Origin: Lachnospiraceae bacterium
Lineage (GTDB): Bacteria; Bacillota; Clostridia; Lachnospirales; Lachnospiraceae
NCBI GenBank assembly: GCA_029338675.1
Contig: JAQYAV010000103.1
Location: forward strand, 56,768-120,767
Direction of reading: 5' to 3'
DNA length: 64,000 nucleotides
Shown here piece after piece: positions 36,381 to 45,834 of the stretch (within the stretch, counting starts at the first letter, position 1; the number at the start of each line of letters is the position of its first letter). The translations under genes and the position numbers were made by a program. The notes under the pieces are model-generated. The model did no database searches. It was not told where the DNA came from and saw only the letters and a list, made by a program, of their open reading frames with translations.

Positions 36381-36998
36381 TTAATATCTTCCTAATTGTG
36401 GTGAAATAGTAGTTTCATTAAGAATTTCTTCTCTTAAATCACCTGATACTTCTATTGAATTTGGTGCTGCAATAAAAATATTAGCTGATATAGCTTGTAA
36501 AGAACCATTCAATGCGTAACATGCACCACCAATAAAATCTATAATTCTCTGTGCAGGCGCTAACTCTAGTCCTTCCATATTTATAACAATTGTTTTACCA
36601 TTCTTTAAGAAATCAGTTACAGTTTGTGATTCACTAATCTCCTGTGGTTTAATAACATACACTTCGCTTCTTCCCCTAACACTATCTGTTCTTTGGCGTT
36701 GATTATTAAAATCAACAAGCTTACCTGAATTTTGACGACTAGATTGTCTTGTCTGTGTACTCTGATAAGATTGTGTTACACCACCTTGTGTTTGACCAGC
36801 TTTTGCTCCACCTTGGCTTCTAGCATCAGAAGTTCTAGAATATGTAGATTTATTTTTTCTTGATGGTGTATCGTAATATTCATCGTCATCATCATCATCG
36901 TCATCATCAAATAAATCATCATCAAATTCATCATCATCTTCCAAATTTCTTGGTTTCAAAAAATCTAAAAAGCTTTTTTTACCAGTATCTCTAGCCAT
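36381..36998 (-). CDS. sepF: Cell division protein SepF
   Basis: FtsZ-associated membrane anchor of the Z-ring. The C-terminal SepF domain is clear (VYVIKPQEISESQTVTDFLKNGKTIVINMEGLELAPAQRIIDFIGGACYALNGSLQAISANIFIAAP). The N-terminal ~110 residues begin with the membrane-targeting region (KKSFLDFLKPRN) followed by an extreme acidic run (nine consecutive Asp) and a Ser/Gln/Thr-rich linker. It has 205 residues. Its neighbours yggS upstream and divIVA-like downstream match the standard Firmicute ylm cluster. Confidence 0.93.
   Translation of the reverse strand: MARDTGKKSFLDFLKPRNLEDDDEFDDDLFDDDDDDDDDEYYDTPSRKNKSTYSRTSDARSQGGAKAGQTQGGVTQSYQSTQTRQSSRQNSGKLVDFNNQRQRTDSVRGRSEVYVIKPQEISESQTVTDFLKNGKTIVINMEGLELAPAQRIIDFIGGACYALNGSLQAISANIFIAAPNSIEVSGDLREEILNETTISPQLGRY
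36880..36940. repeat. GAT/ATC trinucleotide microsatellite in sepF
   Basis: An almost pure run of tca/tcg triplets on the + strand encodes the poly-Asp stretch near the SepF N-terminus. It is prone to in-frame length change. Confidence 0.85.
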
Positions 36999-37013
36999 AA
37001 ATATTATCTCCCT

Positions 37014-37706
37014 TTACAGATTATAATTACGTTCGCCAAATATACCTGTGCCAACTCTAACCATAGTTGCACCTTCTTCAATAGCGACTTTATAATCATT
37101 AGTCATACCCATTGATAGTACGCTCATATCAATATTATCATAGTTTTTTGATTTTATGTCAAGTGATAATTGGTATAATTTTTTGAAATGACATCTATTT
37201 TCTTCGGCCTCTTCAACAAAAGGAGCTATTGTCATTAGACCTTTTACACAAATATGCTCCATTTCTTTAATGTTTTCAATGAAATCATATACTTCCTCAC
37301 AAGCAATACCGAATTTAGTATCTTCATTAGCTACATTAACCTGAATTAAAATATTAACTATAACATTTTTCTTAGCAGCTTCTTTGTTTATTTCTTTAGC
37401 GAGATGTAATGAATCTACAGAATGAATTAATTTTACTTTATCAACAATATATTTCACCTTATTTGTTTGCAAATGACCTATTAAATGCCAATTAACTGGT
37501 GAAGATATTCTCTCATATTTGTCAACTAACTCTTGAACCTTATTTTCTCCGTATTCTTGCACACCATATGTCATAAGCTCTTCAATATCTTCTAATGGTT
37601 TAGTTTTACTTACAGCAATAAGAGTTACTTCTTCAGGATTTCTATTTGCTTTTTTACAAGCTTTTAGAATTTCGTTTTGTACATTTTCTAAGTTTTCTTT
37701 TAACAT
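37014..37706 (-). CDS. YggS/PLPBP pyridoxal-phosphate homeostasis protein
   Basis: 230-residue PLP-binding single-barrel protein that buffers vitamin B6 and affects amino-acid metabolism without a known catalytic activity. The PLP Lys is in LIAVSKTKPLEDIEEL, with NWHLIGHLQTNKVKYIVDKVKLIHSVDS and SMGMTNDYKVAIEEGATMVRVGTGIFGER completing the family signature. It starts 15 bases before sepF and 12 after the HlyD-like gene, inside one operon. Confidence 0.94.
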   Translation of the reverse strand: MLKENLENVQNEILKACKKANRNPEEVTLIAVSKTKPLEDIEELMTYGVQEYGENKVQELVDKYERISSPVNWHLIGHLQTNKVKYIVDKVKLIHSVDSLHLAKEINKEAAKKNVIVNILIQVNVANEDTKFGIACEEVYDFIENIKEMEHICVKGLMTIAPFVEEAEENRCHFKKLYQLSLDIKSKNYDNIDMSVLSMGMTNDYKVAIEEGATMVRVGTGIFGERNYNL

Positions 37707-37717
37707 TTACATCACCT

Positions 37718-39091
37718 TTAATATATTATTTGATTTTCACTAACTGACGAAGCGTCTAATATGATATTATCATATACCTTTATTTCTTCATCATTTTTTA
37801 TTAGGGAAAATTCATCTACTGTTTTTAATACGGTTACTCTTCTAAACTCTGCTGTACCTCTATTAGCTAAATAAACTCCTTGCAATTTGTTTAGCTCTAA
37901 AAGTGATACTGCAATTGTATTATTAGAAGTAATATCAAGTAACACATCTGAATTACTAAATACAGATGGATCAACATAACAGTATTCGTCATCCATCATG
38001 TAAATTGTAGGTAGAACCTGTTTAATTGTAACTTCTCCAGTTTCATTATCCTTAACCTGTATATTAAATCTATTATAGTTTGTCTGATTTCCACCACCTG
38101 ATAAATATCTAACAGGAATTTTATATGTATCTTTTTCAACAATAGATGAAACAGGAATTTTTAATCCTTCATCATCTGGTTTAATTATTTCGATGCTAAC
38201 AAATCTTTCAGCGATAAAGTTGCTCATATATTTGTTTAAGCTAATATTAATATACTTGCCATCAGGTTTTTCAATAATTGTATATGGCATATAAACTTCA
38301 AAAGATGAATTATTAATCTTAAATAAAACACTATCTCTATTTGATATTCGTTCTATTTGCTCGTCTGTTATTGGAGCTATAATATTCCAATTTTCACTTG
38401 GTAATACCTTTATTATTTGACTATTAGAAGTAACATCGTCGCCTGTTTTCAAGGTTTGCTTTTGATATTTTGATTTATCAAAAGCTTCCTTTGAAACGTT
38501 ATTAATATCATAATTTTCATATCCGTCAATATAATATGTTACAGTTCCACTGTATGGGGATGTAATAGTTGAAAGTCCTGTTATTGTTCCACTAACTCGT
38601 TTCATTAATATCTCATTAGTTACCTCAACAACTTTATTATTTATATTGTTGTTAAAATTATATGTATTATAAAAATTTTCGTTTCTATATGTTGATTTAT
38701 ATAATGAAATGGTTGTTCTAATATTATTATAATCAGAAGCTGTTAATATCTCTTCAGACTGGGCTCCTTCTTCAATATAGTCCTTCATTTTACCTGAACC
38801 ATCAATTGTACAAAGAGTTGCCCCTTTTTTAATCTTCTGACCATCTCTAACATAGTAGCAAACATAGCCGTTTTTGTTGGAATTTATTATTTTTTCTTCT
38901 CTAACAACAAGACCATTCAAAGAGATATTGTTATTAATATTACTTTTGCTTACTTTATATATTGTTATAGGATCTTTATTAATCATTCTAAACAAACTAA
39001 TAAGCGAATAAATAAACACTGCTGCAATAACAACAGTCGCTACATTAATTTTAACATCTCGATTATATTTTAAGATTCTATTATTTTTCAT
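37718..39091 (-). CDS. HlyD-like membrane-anchored protein
   Basis: 457 residues. One N-terminal membrane helix (INVATVVIAAVFIYSLISLF) precedes an extracytoplasmic part with a biotinyl-lipoyl-like pattern (VREEKIINSNKNGYVCYYVRDGQKIKKGATLCTIDG and, later, SPYSGTVTYYIDG), as in HlyD adaptor proteins. No ABC or MFS efflux partner is adjacent. A related protein is, to my recollection, common beside yggS-sepF in Lachnospiraceae, which suggests an envelope or division role rather than classical secretion. The function is open. Confidence 0.75.
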   Translation of the reverse strand: MKNNRILKYNRDVKINVATVVIAAVFIYSLISLFRMINKDPITIYKVSKSNINNNISLNGLVVREEKIINSNKNGYVCYYVRDGQKIKKGATLCTIDGSGKMKDYIEEGAQSEEILTASDYNNIRTTISLYKSTYRNENFYNTYNFNNNINNKVVEVTNEILMKRVSGTITGLSTITSPYSGTVTYYIDGYENYDINNVSKEAFDKSKYQKQTLKTGDDVTSNSQIIKVLPSENWNIIAPITDEQIERISNRDSVLFKINNSSFEVYMPYTIIEKPDGKYINISLNKYMSNFIAERFVSIEIIKPDDEGLKIPVSSIVEKDTYKIPVRYLSGGGNQTNYNRFNIQVKDNETGEVTIKQVLPTIYMMDDEYCYVDPSVFSNSDVLLDITSNNTIAVSLLELNKLQGVYLANRGTAEFRRVTVLKTVDEFSLIKNDEEIKVYDNIILDASSVSENQIIY

Positions 39092-39115
39092 ATTATCACC
39101 TTGTTTTTAATTAAG

Positions 39116-40102
39116 CTACTCAATAAGGCAAAGCATCCTAACTATTGCAGAATAAAGAGTATATTTTGACTCCCAAGAAGAAGCAACCATAATATATGAT
39201 TTACCATCTTTTTCTAAATACATTGTAAGACAATATCCTGCTGCATCTGTTGTTCCTGTTTTCCATACATTCATTGTATAATTGGAAGGTAAGACTGCCT
39301 GACCAGTTTTGAAATAATTAGTTGCCTCTATATCAGCATCTACTTCAATACCTTCATCTGTATAATATACATATGTATAATTTGCAAATTCATCTATTTG
39401 CTTAATAACATCATGAGTATATGCTTCTTTAGTAATCAAATATATATCATATGGACAAGAATAATGATTAGGATCATCTAAACCATGTGGATTAACAAAA
39501 TGTGTATTAGTTGCACCAATTTCCTTAGCTTTTTCATTCATTAATTTACAGAAAGAATCTACATCGCCTGCAATATATTCTGCAAGATATAATGCATAAT
39601 AATTATTTGATTCAATTAATAATCCACTTAAAAGATTCTTAAGTGATATTTTATATCCAGGAAATAAATCTGATGCAATAACTCCTTCGTATGTCAAATC
39701 ATAATATGTCTTAATTTCTACCATATCATCAAGTGATATCTCTCCTGCCTCAAGCTTTTCAGCAACAATAATAGCAGTCATAACCTTCGTCATACTAGCT
39801 GGATACATTCTATCGTAAATATTTTTTGCAACACAAAATTCCTTATCAGTGTCATTAATTAAAAGGGCATAGTAGCAATCGTCAAACTTGTCTTCATAAA
39901 GCTCTTCATCTCTAGCAAGAGTTGTATGATCAAAATTAAAAAATGCTATATCTTCTTTTTGCTCGAACATTTGAACAGTATAATTTATCTCTGATAAGGA
40001 TGGATATATATCTTTTATTCTTGAATTATTATATGTAATTACCACAAAAATGATTGCTAATATACAAAGAGCAATCATTTTTTTAATCGTACTATTAATC
40101 AT
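39116..40102 (-). CDS. D-alanyl-D-alanine carboxypeptidase (low-molecular-weight PBP)
   Basis: Serine peptidase S11 that trims the pentapeptide side chain of peptidoglycan. The SxxK motif is YPASMTKVMTAI, the second motif IESNNYYALYLAEYI, and the third WKTGTTDAAGYC (KTG). An N-terminal hydrophobic segment (MIALCILAIIFVVITYN) is a signal or anchor. I choose ATG 40102, which lies 14 bases after the mgsA stop with a weak ggtg site; the GTG at 40150 in the track would overlap mgsA by 35 bases. The protein has 328 residues and lacks the long C-terminal domain of DacA, so it may be wholly tethered by its N-terminus. Confidence 0.9.
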   Translation of the reverse strand: MINSTIKKMIALCILAIIFVVITYNNSRIKDIYPSLSEINYTVQMFEQKEDIAFFNFDHTTLARDEELYEDKFDDCYYALLINDTDKEFCVAKNIYDRMYPASMTKVMTAIIVAEKLEAGEISLDDMVEIKTYYDLTYEGVIASDLFPGYKISLKNLLSGLLIESNNYYALYLAEYIAGDVDSFCKLMNEKAKEIGATNTHFVNPHGLDDPNHYSCPYDIYLITKEAYTHDVIKQIDEFANYTYVYYTDEGIEVDADIEATNYFKTGQAVLPSNYTMNVWKTGTTDAAGYCLTMYLEKDGKSYIMVASSWESKYTLYSAIVRMLCLIE

Positions 40103-40115
40103 TTTTTGACACCAA

Positions 40116-40514
40116 TCAGTGTTTGAATTGCTCACGCCAATCCAAATCACCTTTCTCTAAAGCTTTAATCAATAATTCCGCAGTTGAGAGATTAGTTGCT
40201 AATGGAATATTATGAACATCACAAAGCATAAATATATTATATATATCTATTTCATGAGAAGTATTGCCAAGTGGATCACGTAAAAAAATAACCATATCTA
40301 GTTGATTGTTTTCAATCATAGAACCAAGCTGTTGTTCTCCACCTGTCTGACCTGCTAAGAACTTGTGTACTGTAAGATTAGTTACTTCCTCAACCATTCT
40401 TCCAGTTGTTCCAGTAGCATATAATTCATGACGTGACATAATCCCACGATATGCTATGCAAAAATTTTGCATTAATTTCTTTTTTGCGTCGTGCGCAATT
40501 AATCCTATATTCAT
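40116..40514 (-). CDS. mgsA: Methylglyoxal synthase
   Basis: Converts dihydroxyacetone phosphate to methylglyoxal, a phosphate-releasing bypass of lower glycolysis. 132 residues. Signatures are IGLIAHDAKKKLMQNF, LYATGTTGRM and FLAGQTGGEQQLGSMIENNQLDMVIFLRDPLG, with the catalytic Asp in this last segment. The gene lies between rodA and the carboxypeptidase, a placement frequent in Clostridia even though the metabolic role is unrelated to the wall. Confidence 0.95.
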   Translation of the reverse strand: MNIGLIAHDAKKKLMQNFCIAYRGIMSRHELYATGTTGRMVEEVTNLTVHKFLAGQTGGEQQLGSMIENNQLDMVIFLRDPLGNTSHEIDIYNIFMLCDVHNIPLATNLSTAELLIKALEKGDLDWREQFKH

Positions 40515-40526
40515 ACTCTATCTCCT

Positions 40527-41645
40527 CTAAAAGTGTCTTCTCTGCATACTAATATTAAGTAACATTCCAATTCCAGCTGATATACTAATCAGCGAACTAA
40601 GTCCATAACTAATAAAAGGTAAAGGTATACCTGTATTAGGAATAATACCAGTTGCAACTGAAATATTAATGAATGATTGATACGCTATTAGCACACCAAC
40701 CCCCGTTGCAATAAGCATGCCTTGTGCATCCTTTGCAGTTCTTGCTATCTTTATACATTGTACCACTATTAGCAGTAATATTGCAATAATAATTACGCTT
40801 CCGATGAACCCGAGTTCTTCTCCAATTACAGAAAAAATAAAGTCTGTTTGCTGTTCAGAAATAAAGTTTGCGTCTTTTACTTTTGCAATTGTTGAAGTAT
40901 TTAGTCCTTTGCCATTTAGTTTACCTGAACCAATAGCCATAATAGAATTACTTTGCTGTGAATAATCTGCTCCATACTTACTTGGATTAACGAATTGTAA
41001 AATTCGATTGGCCTGATAATCCTTAAGAAGCTTTTGCCCTGGCCTTTGAATATACCATAGGAATCTATTTGATAATGGTATAGCAATAATAAGTACTATA
41101 CCAATAAGCTTATAACTTAGTCCAGATACAAAAAGTATTGTCACAAGTACCATCGAAAGACAAAGTGTAGTTGATAAATCAGGTTCAGATAAAATTAATA
41201 TCAGACAACCTGCAGCGCTAACTGCAAAAATCATCAAGCATTTAATGGTATTAATTTTCTTTTTTTCATAATACTTTGCTAATATAGTAGAAATAAATAT
41301 AATCATGAATATTTTAGCAAACTCAGACGGTTGAAACTGTATTCCATTTGCACCACCAATTAATATCCATCTTTTTGCATTGTTAACTTTAACACCGAAA
41401 AGTAAAACAGATAATAACATTACAAGATTAAAAATATAAATATAAATATAGAATTTACAAATAAAATTATAGTTTACAACGGACAAAAATATAATAATTC
41501 CCAGTCCTAGCACAGCACCAAATATCTGTTTAATTGTATCAGAGCTACTAGCACTGTTAATTACAACAATACCAAATATTTCTGCTATCAAAACAAGAAA
41601 TAACAATTTGAAATTATAGTCCTTGAGATTGAATTTTGTGAACAT
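40527..41645 (-). CDS. rodA: RodA/FtsW-family glycan polymerase
   Basis: SEDS-family peptidoglycan glycosyltransferase with about ten membrane helices. Diagnostic loops are ILIGGANGIQFQPSEFAKIFMI, LILSEPDLSTTLCL, NPSKYGADYSQQSNSIMAIGSGKLNGKG and ISEQQTDFIFSVIGEELGFIGS. The end, NTGIPLPFISYGLSSLISISAGIGMLLNI, is the SEDS C-terminal signature. The pairing with mreCD and a class B PBP upstream favours RodA over FtsW. Its start overlaps the minD 3' end by 32 bases in another frame, with gaagga upstream, so translation is coupled to minD. Confidence 0.92.
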   Translation of the reverse strand: MFTKFNLKDYNFKLLFLVLIAEIFGIVVINSASSSDTIKQIFGAVLGLGIIIFLSVVNYNFICKFYIYIYIFNLVMLLSVLLFGVKVNNAKRWILIGGANGIQFQPSEFAKIFMIIFISTILAKYYEKKKINTIKCLMIFAVSAAGCLILILSEPDLSTTLCLSMVLVTILFVSGLSYKLIGIVLIIAIPLSNRFLWYIQRPGQKLLKDYQANRILQFVNPSKYGADYSQQSNSIMAIGSGKLNGKGLNTSTIAKVKDANFISEQQTDFIFSVIGEELGFIGSVIIIAILLLIVVQCIKIARTAKDAQGMLIATGVGVLIAYQSFINISVATGIIPNTGIPLPFISYGLSSLISISAGIGMLLNISMQRRHF

Positions 41646-42426
41646 CTTTTTCCTTCTTCTTTAGCCATTTTAGTATATTTATTTTAGGTGAATCTGATTT
41701 GTCAATTGCTAAACCAGATATTCTTTTAGCAATTTCTTCATAAGCTTTTGCAGATTTTTGATTAATCGTACTTAGCTTCACTCCTCTGTTATTTGAAATC
41801 ACTACATTTTCATCATCTAATATTGTTCCAATAAGATTAATTGCAAGTATTTCAGATACATCATCAACACTCATCATATCCCCACGTTTAACCATATCCA
41901 TTCTTATACGATTAATAATTAAGTCTACTCTTTTAACCTCATTAGCATTTAATAGTCCTATTATTCTGTCAGCATCTCTTATAGATGAGACTTCAGGGGT
42001 TGTTACAACTATAGCTCTTTCTGCACCCGCAATAGCATTTTTGAAACCATGCTCAATGCCTGCTGGACAATCAATAATTATATAATCATAATCGATTTTC
42101 AGTGATGCAATAAGCTTCTTCATTTGCTCAGGAATGATAGATGTTTTATCCTTTGTCTGAGCTGCTGGAAGTAAAGATAAATCATATTTTGATTTATCCT
42201 TTACAATAGCTTGAGAAGCCTTACATTTTCCTTCGATTACATCAACAATATTATATATAATTCTATTTTCCAAACCCATTATAACATCTAGATTACGTAA
42301 TCCTAAATCTGTATCAATTAACAATACTTTAAATCCTAATTTAGCTAAAGCAGCCCCAATATTAGCAGTTGTAGTTGTTTTACCAACTCCACCCTTACCA
42401 GATGTAACAACAATTACTTCACTCAT
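41614..42426 (-). CDS. minD: Septum-site-determining ATPase MinD
   Basis: Deviant-Walker ATPase that brings MinC to the membrane to block division away from mid-cell. The motif is VTSGKGGVGKTTTTANIGAALAKLGFKVLLIDTDLGLRNLDVIMGLE, with DYIIIDCPAGIEHGFKNAIAGA. The C-terminus NILKWLKKKEKDVHKIQ is the amphipathic membrane-targeting helix. 270 residues is normal. It lies downstream of minC, but no minE gene follows: the next gene is rodA, which overlaps. Confidence 0.95.
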   Translation of the reverse strand: MSEVIVVTSGKGGVGKTTTTANIGAALAKLGFKVLLIDTDLGLRNLDVIMGLENRIIYNIVDVIEGKCKASQAIVKDKSKYDLSLLPAAQTKDKTSIIPEQMKKLIASLKIDYDYIIIDCPAGIEHGFKNAIAGAERAIVVTTPEVSSIRDADRIIGLLNANEVKRVDLIINRIRMDMVKRGDMMSVDDVSEILAINLIGTILDDENVVISNNRGVKLSTINQKSAKAYEEIAKRISGLAIDKSDSPKINILKWLKKKEKDVHKIQSQGL

Positions 42427-42428
42427 TA

Positions 42429-42944
42429 TTAATTCCTCCTTGATAAATTACCTGTTGCATCAAGACTGTATATAAACGATTCAATGCCTATAGTATTTGC
42501 TACATATGCTTCACCATAAATGTAACCAATAACAATGATATTACCTTTAGAGATAACACTTGCTCCTTGTTCAATATCTCCAACAATTATGATACTCTTT
42601 GCAGCCTCTATAGATTGCCCATTTTTGATAGTACCTATAATAAACAATCCATCTTTATCAATTGGTGAATTAATCATTTCATATTTCTCTAGTTTAGGTT
42701 TAGCCTTATTAACTTTTACATTAATTCCTTTATCATTAAGCATATCAATTATTCTTAGTTTTTCTTCTTTTGTTAGCTTTTTGCCATCAAAAGATAAAGA
42801 AATGGGTTTGATATTCTTATAATAATGTTTTGTTTCATGAAGTTTATCCTCTAAATCTCTCAAAATAGATTCAAAGGTTGCTTCAGGTGATATTATTAGT
42901 CGAATGCCCAAATTATTACCTTTGATAATAACAGGACTAATCAT
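42429..42944 (-). CDS. minC: Septum-site-determining protein MinC
   Basis: FtsZ assembly inhibitor. The N-terminal domain (about 1-90) is followed by the beta-helix domain with KNGQSIEAAKSIIIVGDIEQGASVISKGNIIVIGYIYGEAYVA; the usual RSGQ is here KNGQ. At 171 residues it is short because the C-terminus stops soon after the last strand (IYSLDATGNLSRRN), while typical MinC has 210-230 residues. Two bases separate its stop from minD ATG, so the pair is coupled. Confidence 0.9.
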   Translation of the reverse strand: MISPVIIKGNNLGIRLIISPEATFESILRDLEDKLHETKHYYKNIKPISLSFDGKKLTKEEKLRIIDMLNDKGINVKVNKAKPKLEKYEMINSPIDKDGLFIIGTIKNGQSIEAAKSIIIVGDIEQGASVISKGNIIVIGYIYGEAYVANTIGIESFIYSLDATGNLSRRN

Positions 42945-42964
42945 TGTTCACCTCTAATCATGTA

Positions 42965-45808
42965 TTAATCTGATAATTTGTTGTCACCACTCATTTTAGC
43001 ATCTACCAATGCTTCTGGATCAAACATATAAGCCATAATAAATCCAGCTAATTCTCTGGCGTTACCTGACGAATATCCATTTTGAATTACACATGTAACC
43101 GAAACCTCTGGCTTTTCAAATGGTGCATATGCAATAAAAAGTGCGTGGTTAGGTTTTATCTCACTTTCCTGAGCTGTTCCTGATTTTGCAGCAACAGAAA
43201 CGTTTATTTTGTTGATTAATTCCGAATCTGGTGTACCTAATGAAATAACTCGTCTCATACCAGTTTGTACTGCGTCCCATGTTGAGCCACTAATTTGGGC
43301 GGTATTTCTAACCTCTGCTGTGTTGTCTTTGATTAGATTGCCCTCATAATCCTTAACCTTATCTAATAAGGTTAAATTATAACATGTTCCTCTGTTTGCA
43401 ACAGTTGTAACATATCTTGCAAGCTGAACAGGTGTATATAGATTTTTACCCTGGCCAATTGCACTTCGAACTATGTCATTATCTGAAACTCTTGGTTTGG
43501 TCTCAGGTAATTCAACACCTGATAAATCTGACAATCCAAACATATCAGCATATTTTGCTAATCTTTCCAAACCGTAGGCATCACTATATGAATCATCCTT
43601 TTTCTTTCCAAGCTGATAGCCAACCTCGTAAAAATACATATTACAAGAATCTTGTATAGCTTGCTGTATTTCAATTGATCCATGACCACCTGGGTAGGCC
43701 CAACAATGTGGAGCTGGGTTAACCTTATCAAATTCTCCAGCACAATTTATATAAGAATCCTGTGATATGACTCCTTCAGTTAAACCTGCTACAGAAGTAA
43801 GTATCTTATATGTTGAACCAGGAGCTGTTGCCTGTTGACATGCTCTATTATATAACGGAGCTGTTTTATCATTAAGCAATTTATTGTAATACTCACTATT
43901 TACTTCATTTGTTAAATAATTATTGTCGTAGCTAGGATAACTAACCATAGCTAAAACATCGCCTGTGTTAACATCTGTTACAACTACAGAACCAGAACAT
44001 GGTTCTATAGCAAGCATAGCTGGTGTAATTTGAAGAAGTTCAATTTTTTTGCGCATGAATTCATATGCATTATATTGACCGTTTTTGAATTGTTTATATT
44101 CTTTGTCACCTTCTATTGGTAAAAGGCCTTGAATATATACTAACTCAACAATATCTTCACCAGAAATTACACCTGATTCTAACATAACTTTTAAAATCTG
44201 TTTGTCGAATTCAGTATCCTGTTTCAAATAATCGAAAATATAATCACATAACATTGAATATATTTCATCATTATCATAATATGAGCTACTTACATCAAAA
44301 GATTTTATATCTATTGACTCTATACTTATTGCATACTTAAGAAAATCTGCTAAAGAAATTGTACCTTGAACATAATTATTGTATTCTTCATCCTCATATG
44401 TAAATAACGAAAAATCTAATATATTATTATTTGATAAAACTTCACATATATATTCCATATAATCCTGATATTGTTCATCTAAATCCATAACCTTTGTATT
44501 AGAGGTTCTAAGTATGTTTTCAAGATTAGATAATATACCATCTTTTGAGGAATTAAAGCTTGCTAATATATTTTTTTCTAAATCCGTTGCATCTTTGGCC
44601 TTCATTTTTTCGAGAGTTAAGTAATTATTATTAAATAAGCCAAAATATACAGCTGTAATAGGAATCTCAGCATTTTCTTTTTGTTCCGTAACATTTGCTG
44701 GTCTTAAATTAGATAAAATAATATTCGCAATTTCTTTTTCAAGAGTGTCATAACAATATTTTTCCAAATCTGCATCAATGGATAAATATACATCATTTCC
44801 AGCAACAGTTTGTTCAGAATCTACTGTTTCAATAATCTTTCCAAGATTATCAACGTACATTGTTTTTAAGCCATTTTTACCACGTAAATCACTTTCACAA
44901 TATTGTTCAATGCCCGTTTTTCCGATCATCTCTTCGCCGCCATACTTTAATTCATCAGACAAATTCTCATTATACTCTTTGAGCTCTTCATCTGAAATTG
45001 CTCCAATGTATCCAATAATATGAGCGAAATATTTCGCGTCATTATATCTTCTAAGAGATTTGACTGCTACATCGATTCCAATCAACTCATCTTTGTTTTC
45101 TGTTATAGCAGCATTACTTTTTTCGCTTATATCATATGCTATAGTAACAGGAACATATTGTTGGTATCTGTTCATCCATAACTTATATCTACAAGCTATT
45201 ATCTTCAGTAAATCATCTTTGCTATACTCATCTGAAACTTCAAAAACTTCATTTTTAAGATAAGTCATTACTTCTTCTGCATCAGCTTGTTTTTGATTGA
45301 CCTCAAGGCTATCATAGTCAGGACTTGAGTAAACATTTATCTTAAATAGCTTTAGCTGAGCGTCCTTGACAGTAAATTTATATTTTCCATCAGAACCCAT
45401 TACAATTGGAAAATCTACATATAATTTATCCTCATTGGATTCTAGAATTTTAATTGTATCATAGACTATTTTATTTTTTAGTTCATTAGCATCTACACCT
45501 AGCTCTTTAGCTCTAACACTTAATCTATCATCATTGCTAAATGTTACTGAATATGAAAGCTCATTATAAGCTAATACCTTTCCATTCCTATCAAGTATAT
45601 TTCCTCGTGGTGCTTCTACGCTTAATGTTTTCTTTGACTTATAAGTGAAGTTGTTCATATGTTCATCTCCTTCAACAATCTGAAGGACAAACAACCTTCT
45701 TATAAGAATAAAAAATAAAACAAATACAAGAACTGTAACAGGAAATAATCTATGTTTTACATAATCTAAAATTATTTCTTTAATTGAATTTAATATTTCA
45801 CGAATCAT
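42965..45808 (-). CDS. Class B penicillin-binding protein (PBP2/MrdA-like) with large insertion
   Basis: Transpeptidase of the elongation complex. One N-terminal membrane helix, the pedestal region with EAPRGNILDRNGKVLAYN, and a transpeptidase domain with SxxK in APGSTYKIL (about 665), SxN in DSCNMYFYEVGY and KSG in AAKSGTAQ (about 871). The 947-residue length exceeds the normal 600-700: about residues 360-605 form an acidic, helical insertion between the pedestal and the transpeptidase domain (KMKAKDATDLEKNILASFNSSKDG ... ITPAMLAIEPCSGSVVVTD). Position between mreD and minC supports an elongation PBP. Confidence 0.92.
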   Translation of the reverse strand: MIREILNSIKEIILDYVKHRLFPVTVLVFVLFFILIRRLFVLQIVEGDEHMNNFTYKSKKTLSVEAPRGNILDRNGKVLAYNELSYSVTFSNDDRLSVRAKELGVDANELKNKIVYDTIKILESNEDKLYVDFPIVMGSDGKYKFTVKDAQLKLFKINVYSSPDYDSLEVNQKQADAEEVMTYLKNEVFEVSDEYSKDDLLKIIACRYKLWMNRYQQYVPVTIAYDISEKSNAAITENKDELIGIDVAVKSLRRYNDAKYFAHIIGYIGAISDEELKEYNENLSDELKYGGEEMIGKTGIEQYCESDLRGKNGLKTMYVDNLGKIIETVDSEQTVAGNDVYLSIDADLEKYCYDTLEKEIANIILSNLRPANVTEQKENAEIPITAVYFGLFNNNYLTLEKMKAKDATDLEKNILASFNSSKDGILSNLENILRTSNTKVMDLDEQYQDYMEYICEVLSNNNILDFSLFTYEDEEYNNYVQGTISLADFLKYAISIESIDIKSFDVSSSYYDNDEIYSMLCDYIFDYLKQDTEFDKQILKVMLESGVISGEDIVELVYIQGLLPIEGDKEYKQFKNGQYNAYEFMRKKIELLQITPAMLAIEPCSGSVVVTDVNTGDVLAMVSYPSYDNNYLTNEVNSEYYNKLLNDKTAPLYNRACQQATAPGSTYKILTSVAGLTEGVISQDSYINCAGEFDKVNPAPHCWAYPGGHGSIEIQQAIQDSCNMYFYEVGYQLGKKKDDSYSDAYGLERLAKYADMFGLSDLSGVELPETKPRVSDNDIVRSAIGQGKNLYTPVQLARYVTTVANRGTCYNLTLLDKVKDYEGNLIKDNTAEVRNTAQISGSTWDAVQTGMRRVISLGTPDSELINKINVSVAAKSGTAQESEIKPNHALFIAYAPFEKPEVSVTCVIQNGYSSGNARELAGFIMAYMFDPEALVDAKMSGDNKLSD

Positions 45809-45834
45809 TAAAATGATACCTCTTTTTCTGTTTA

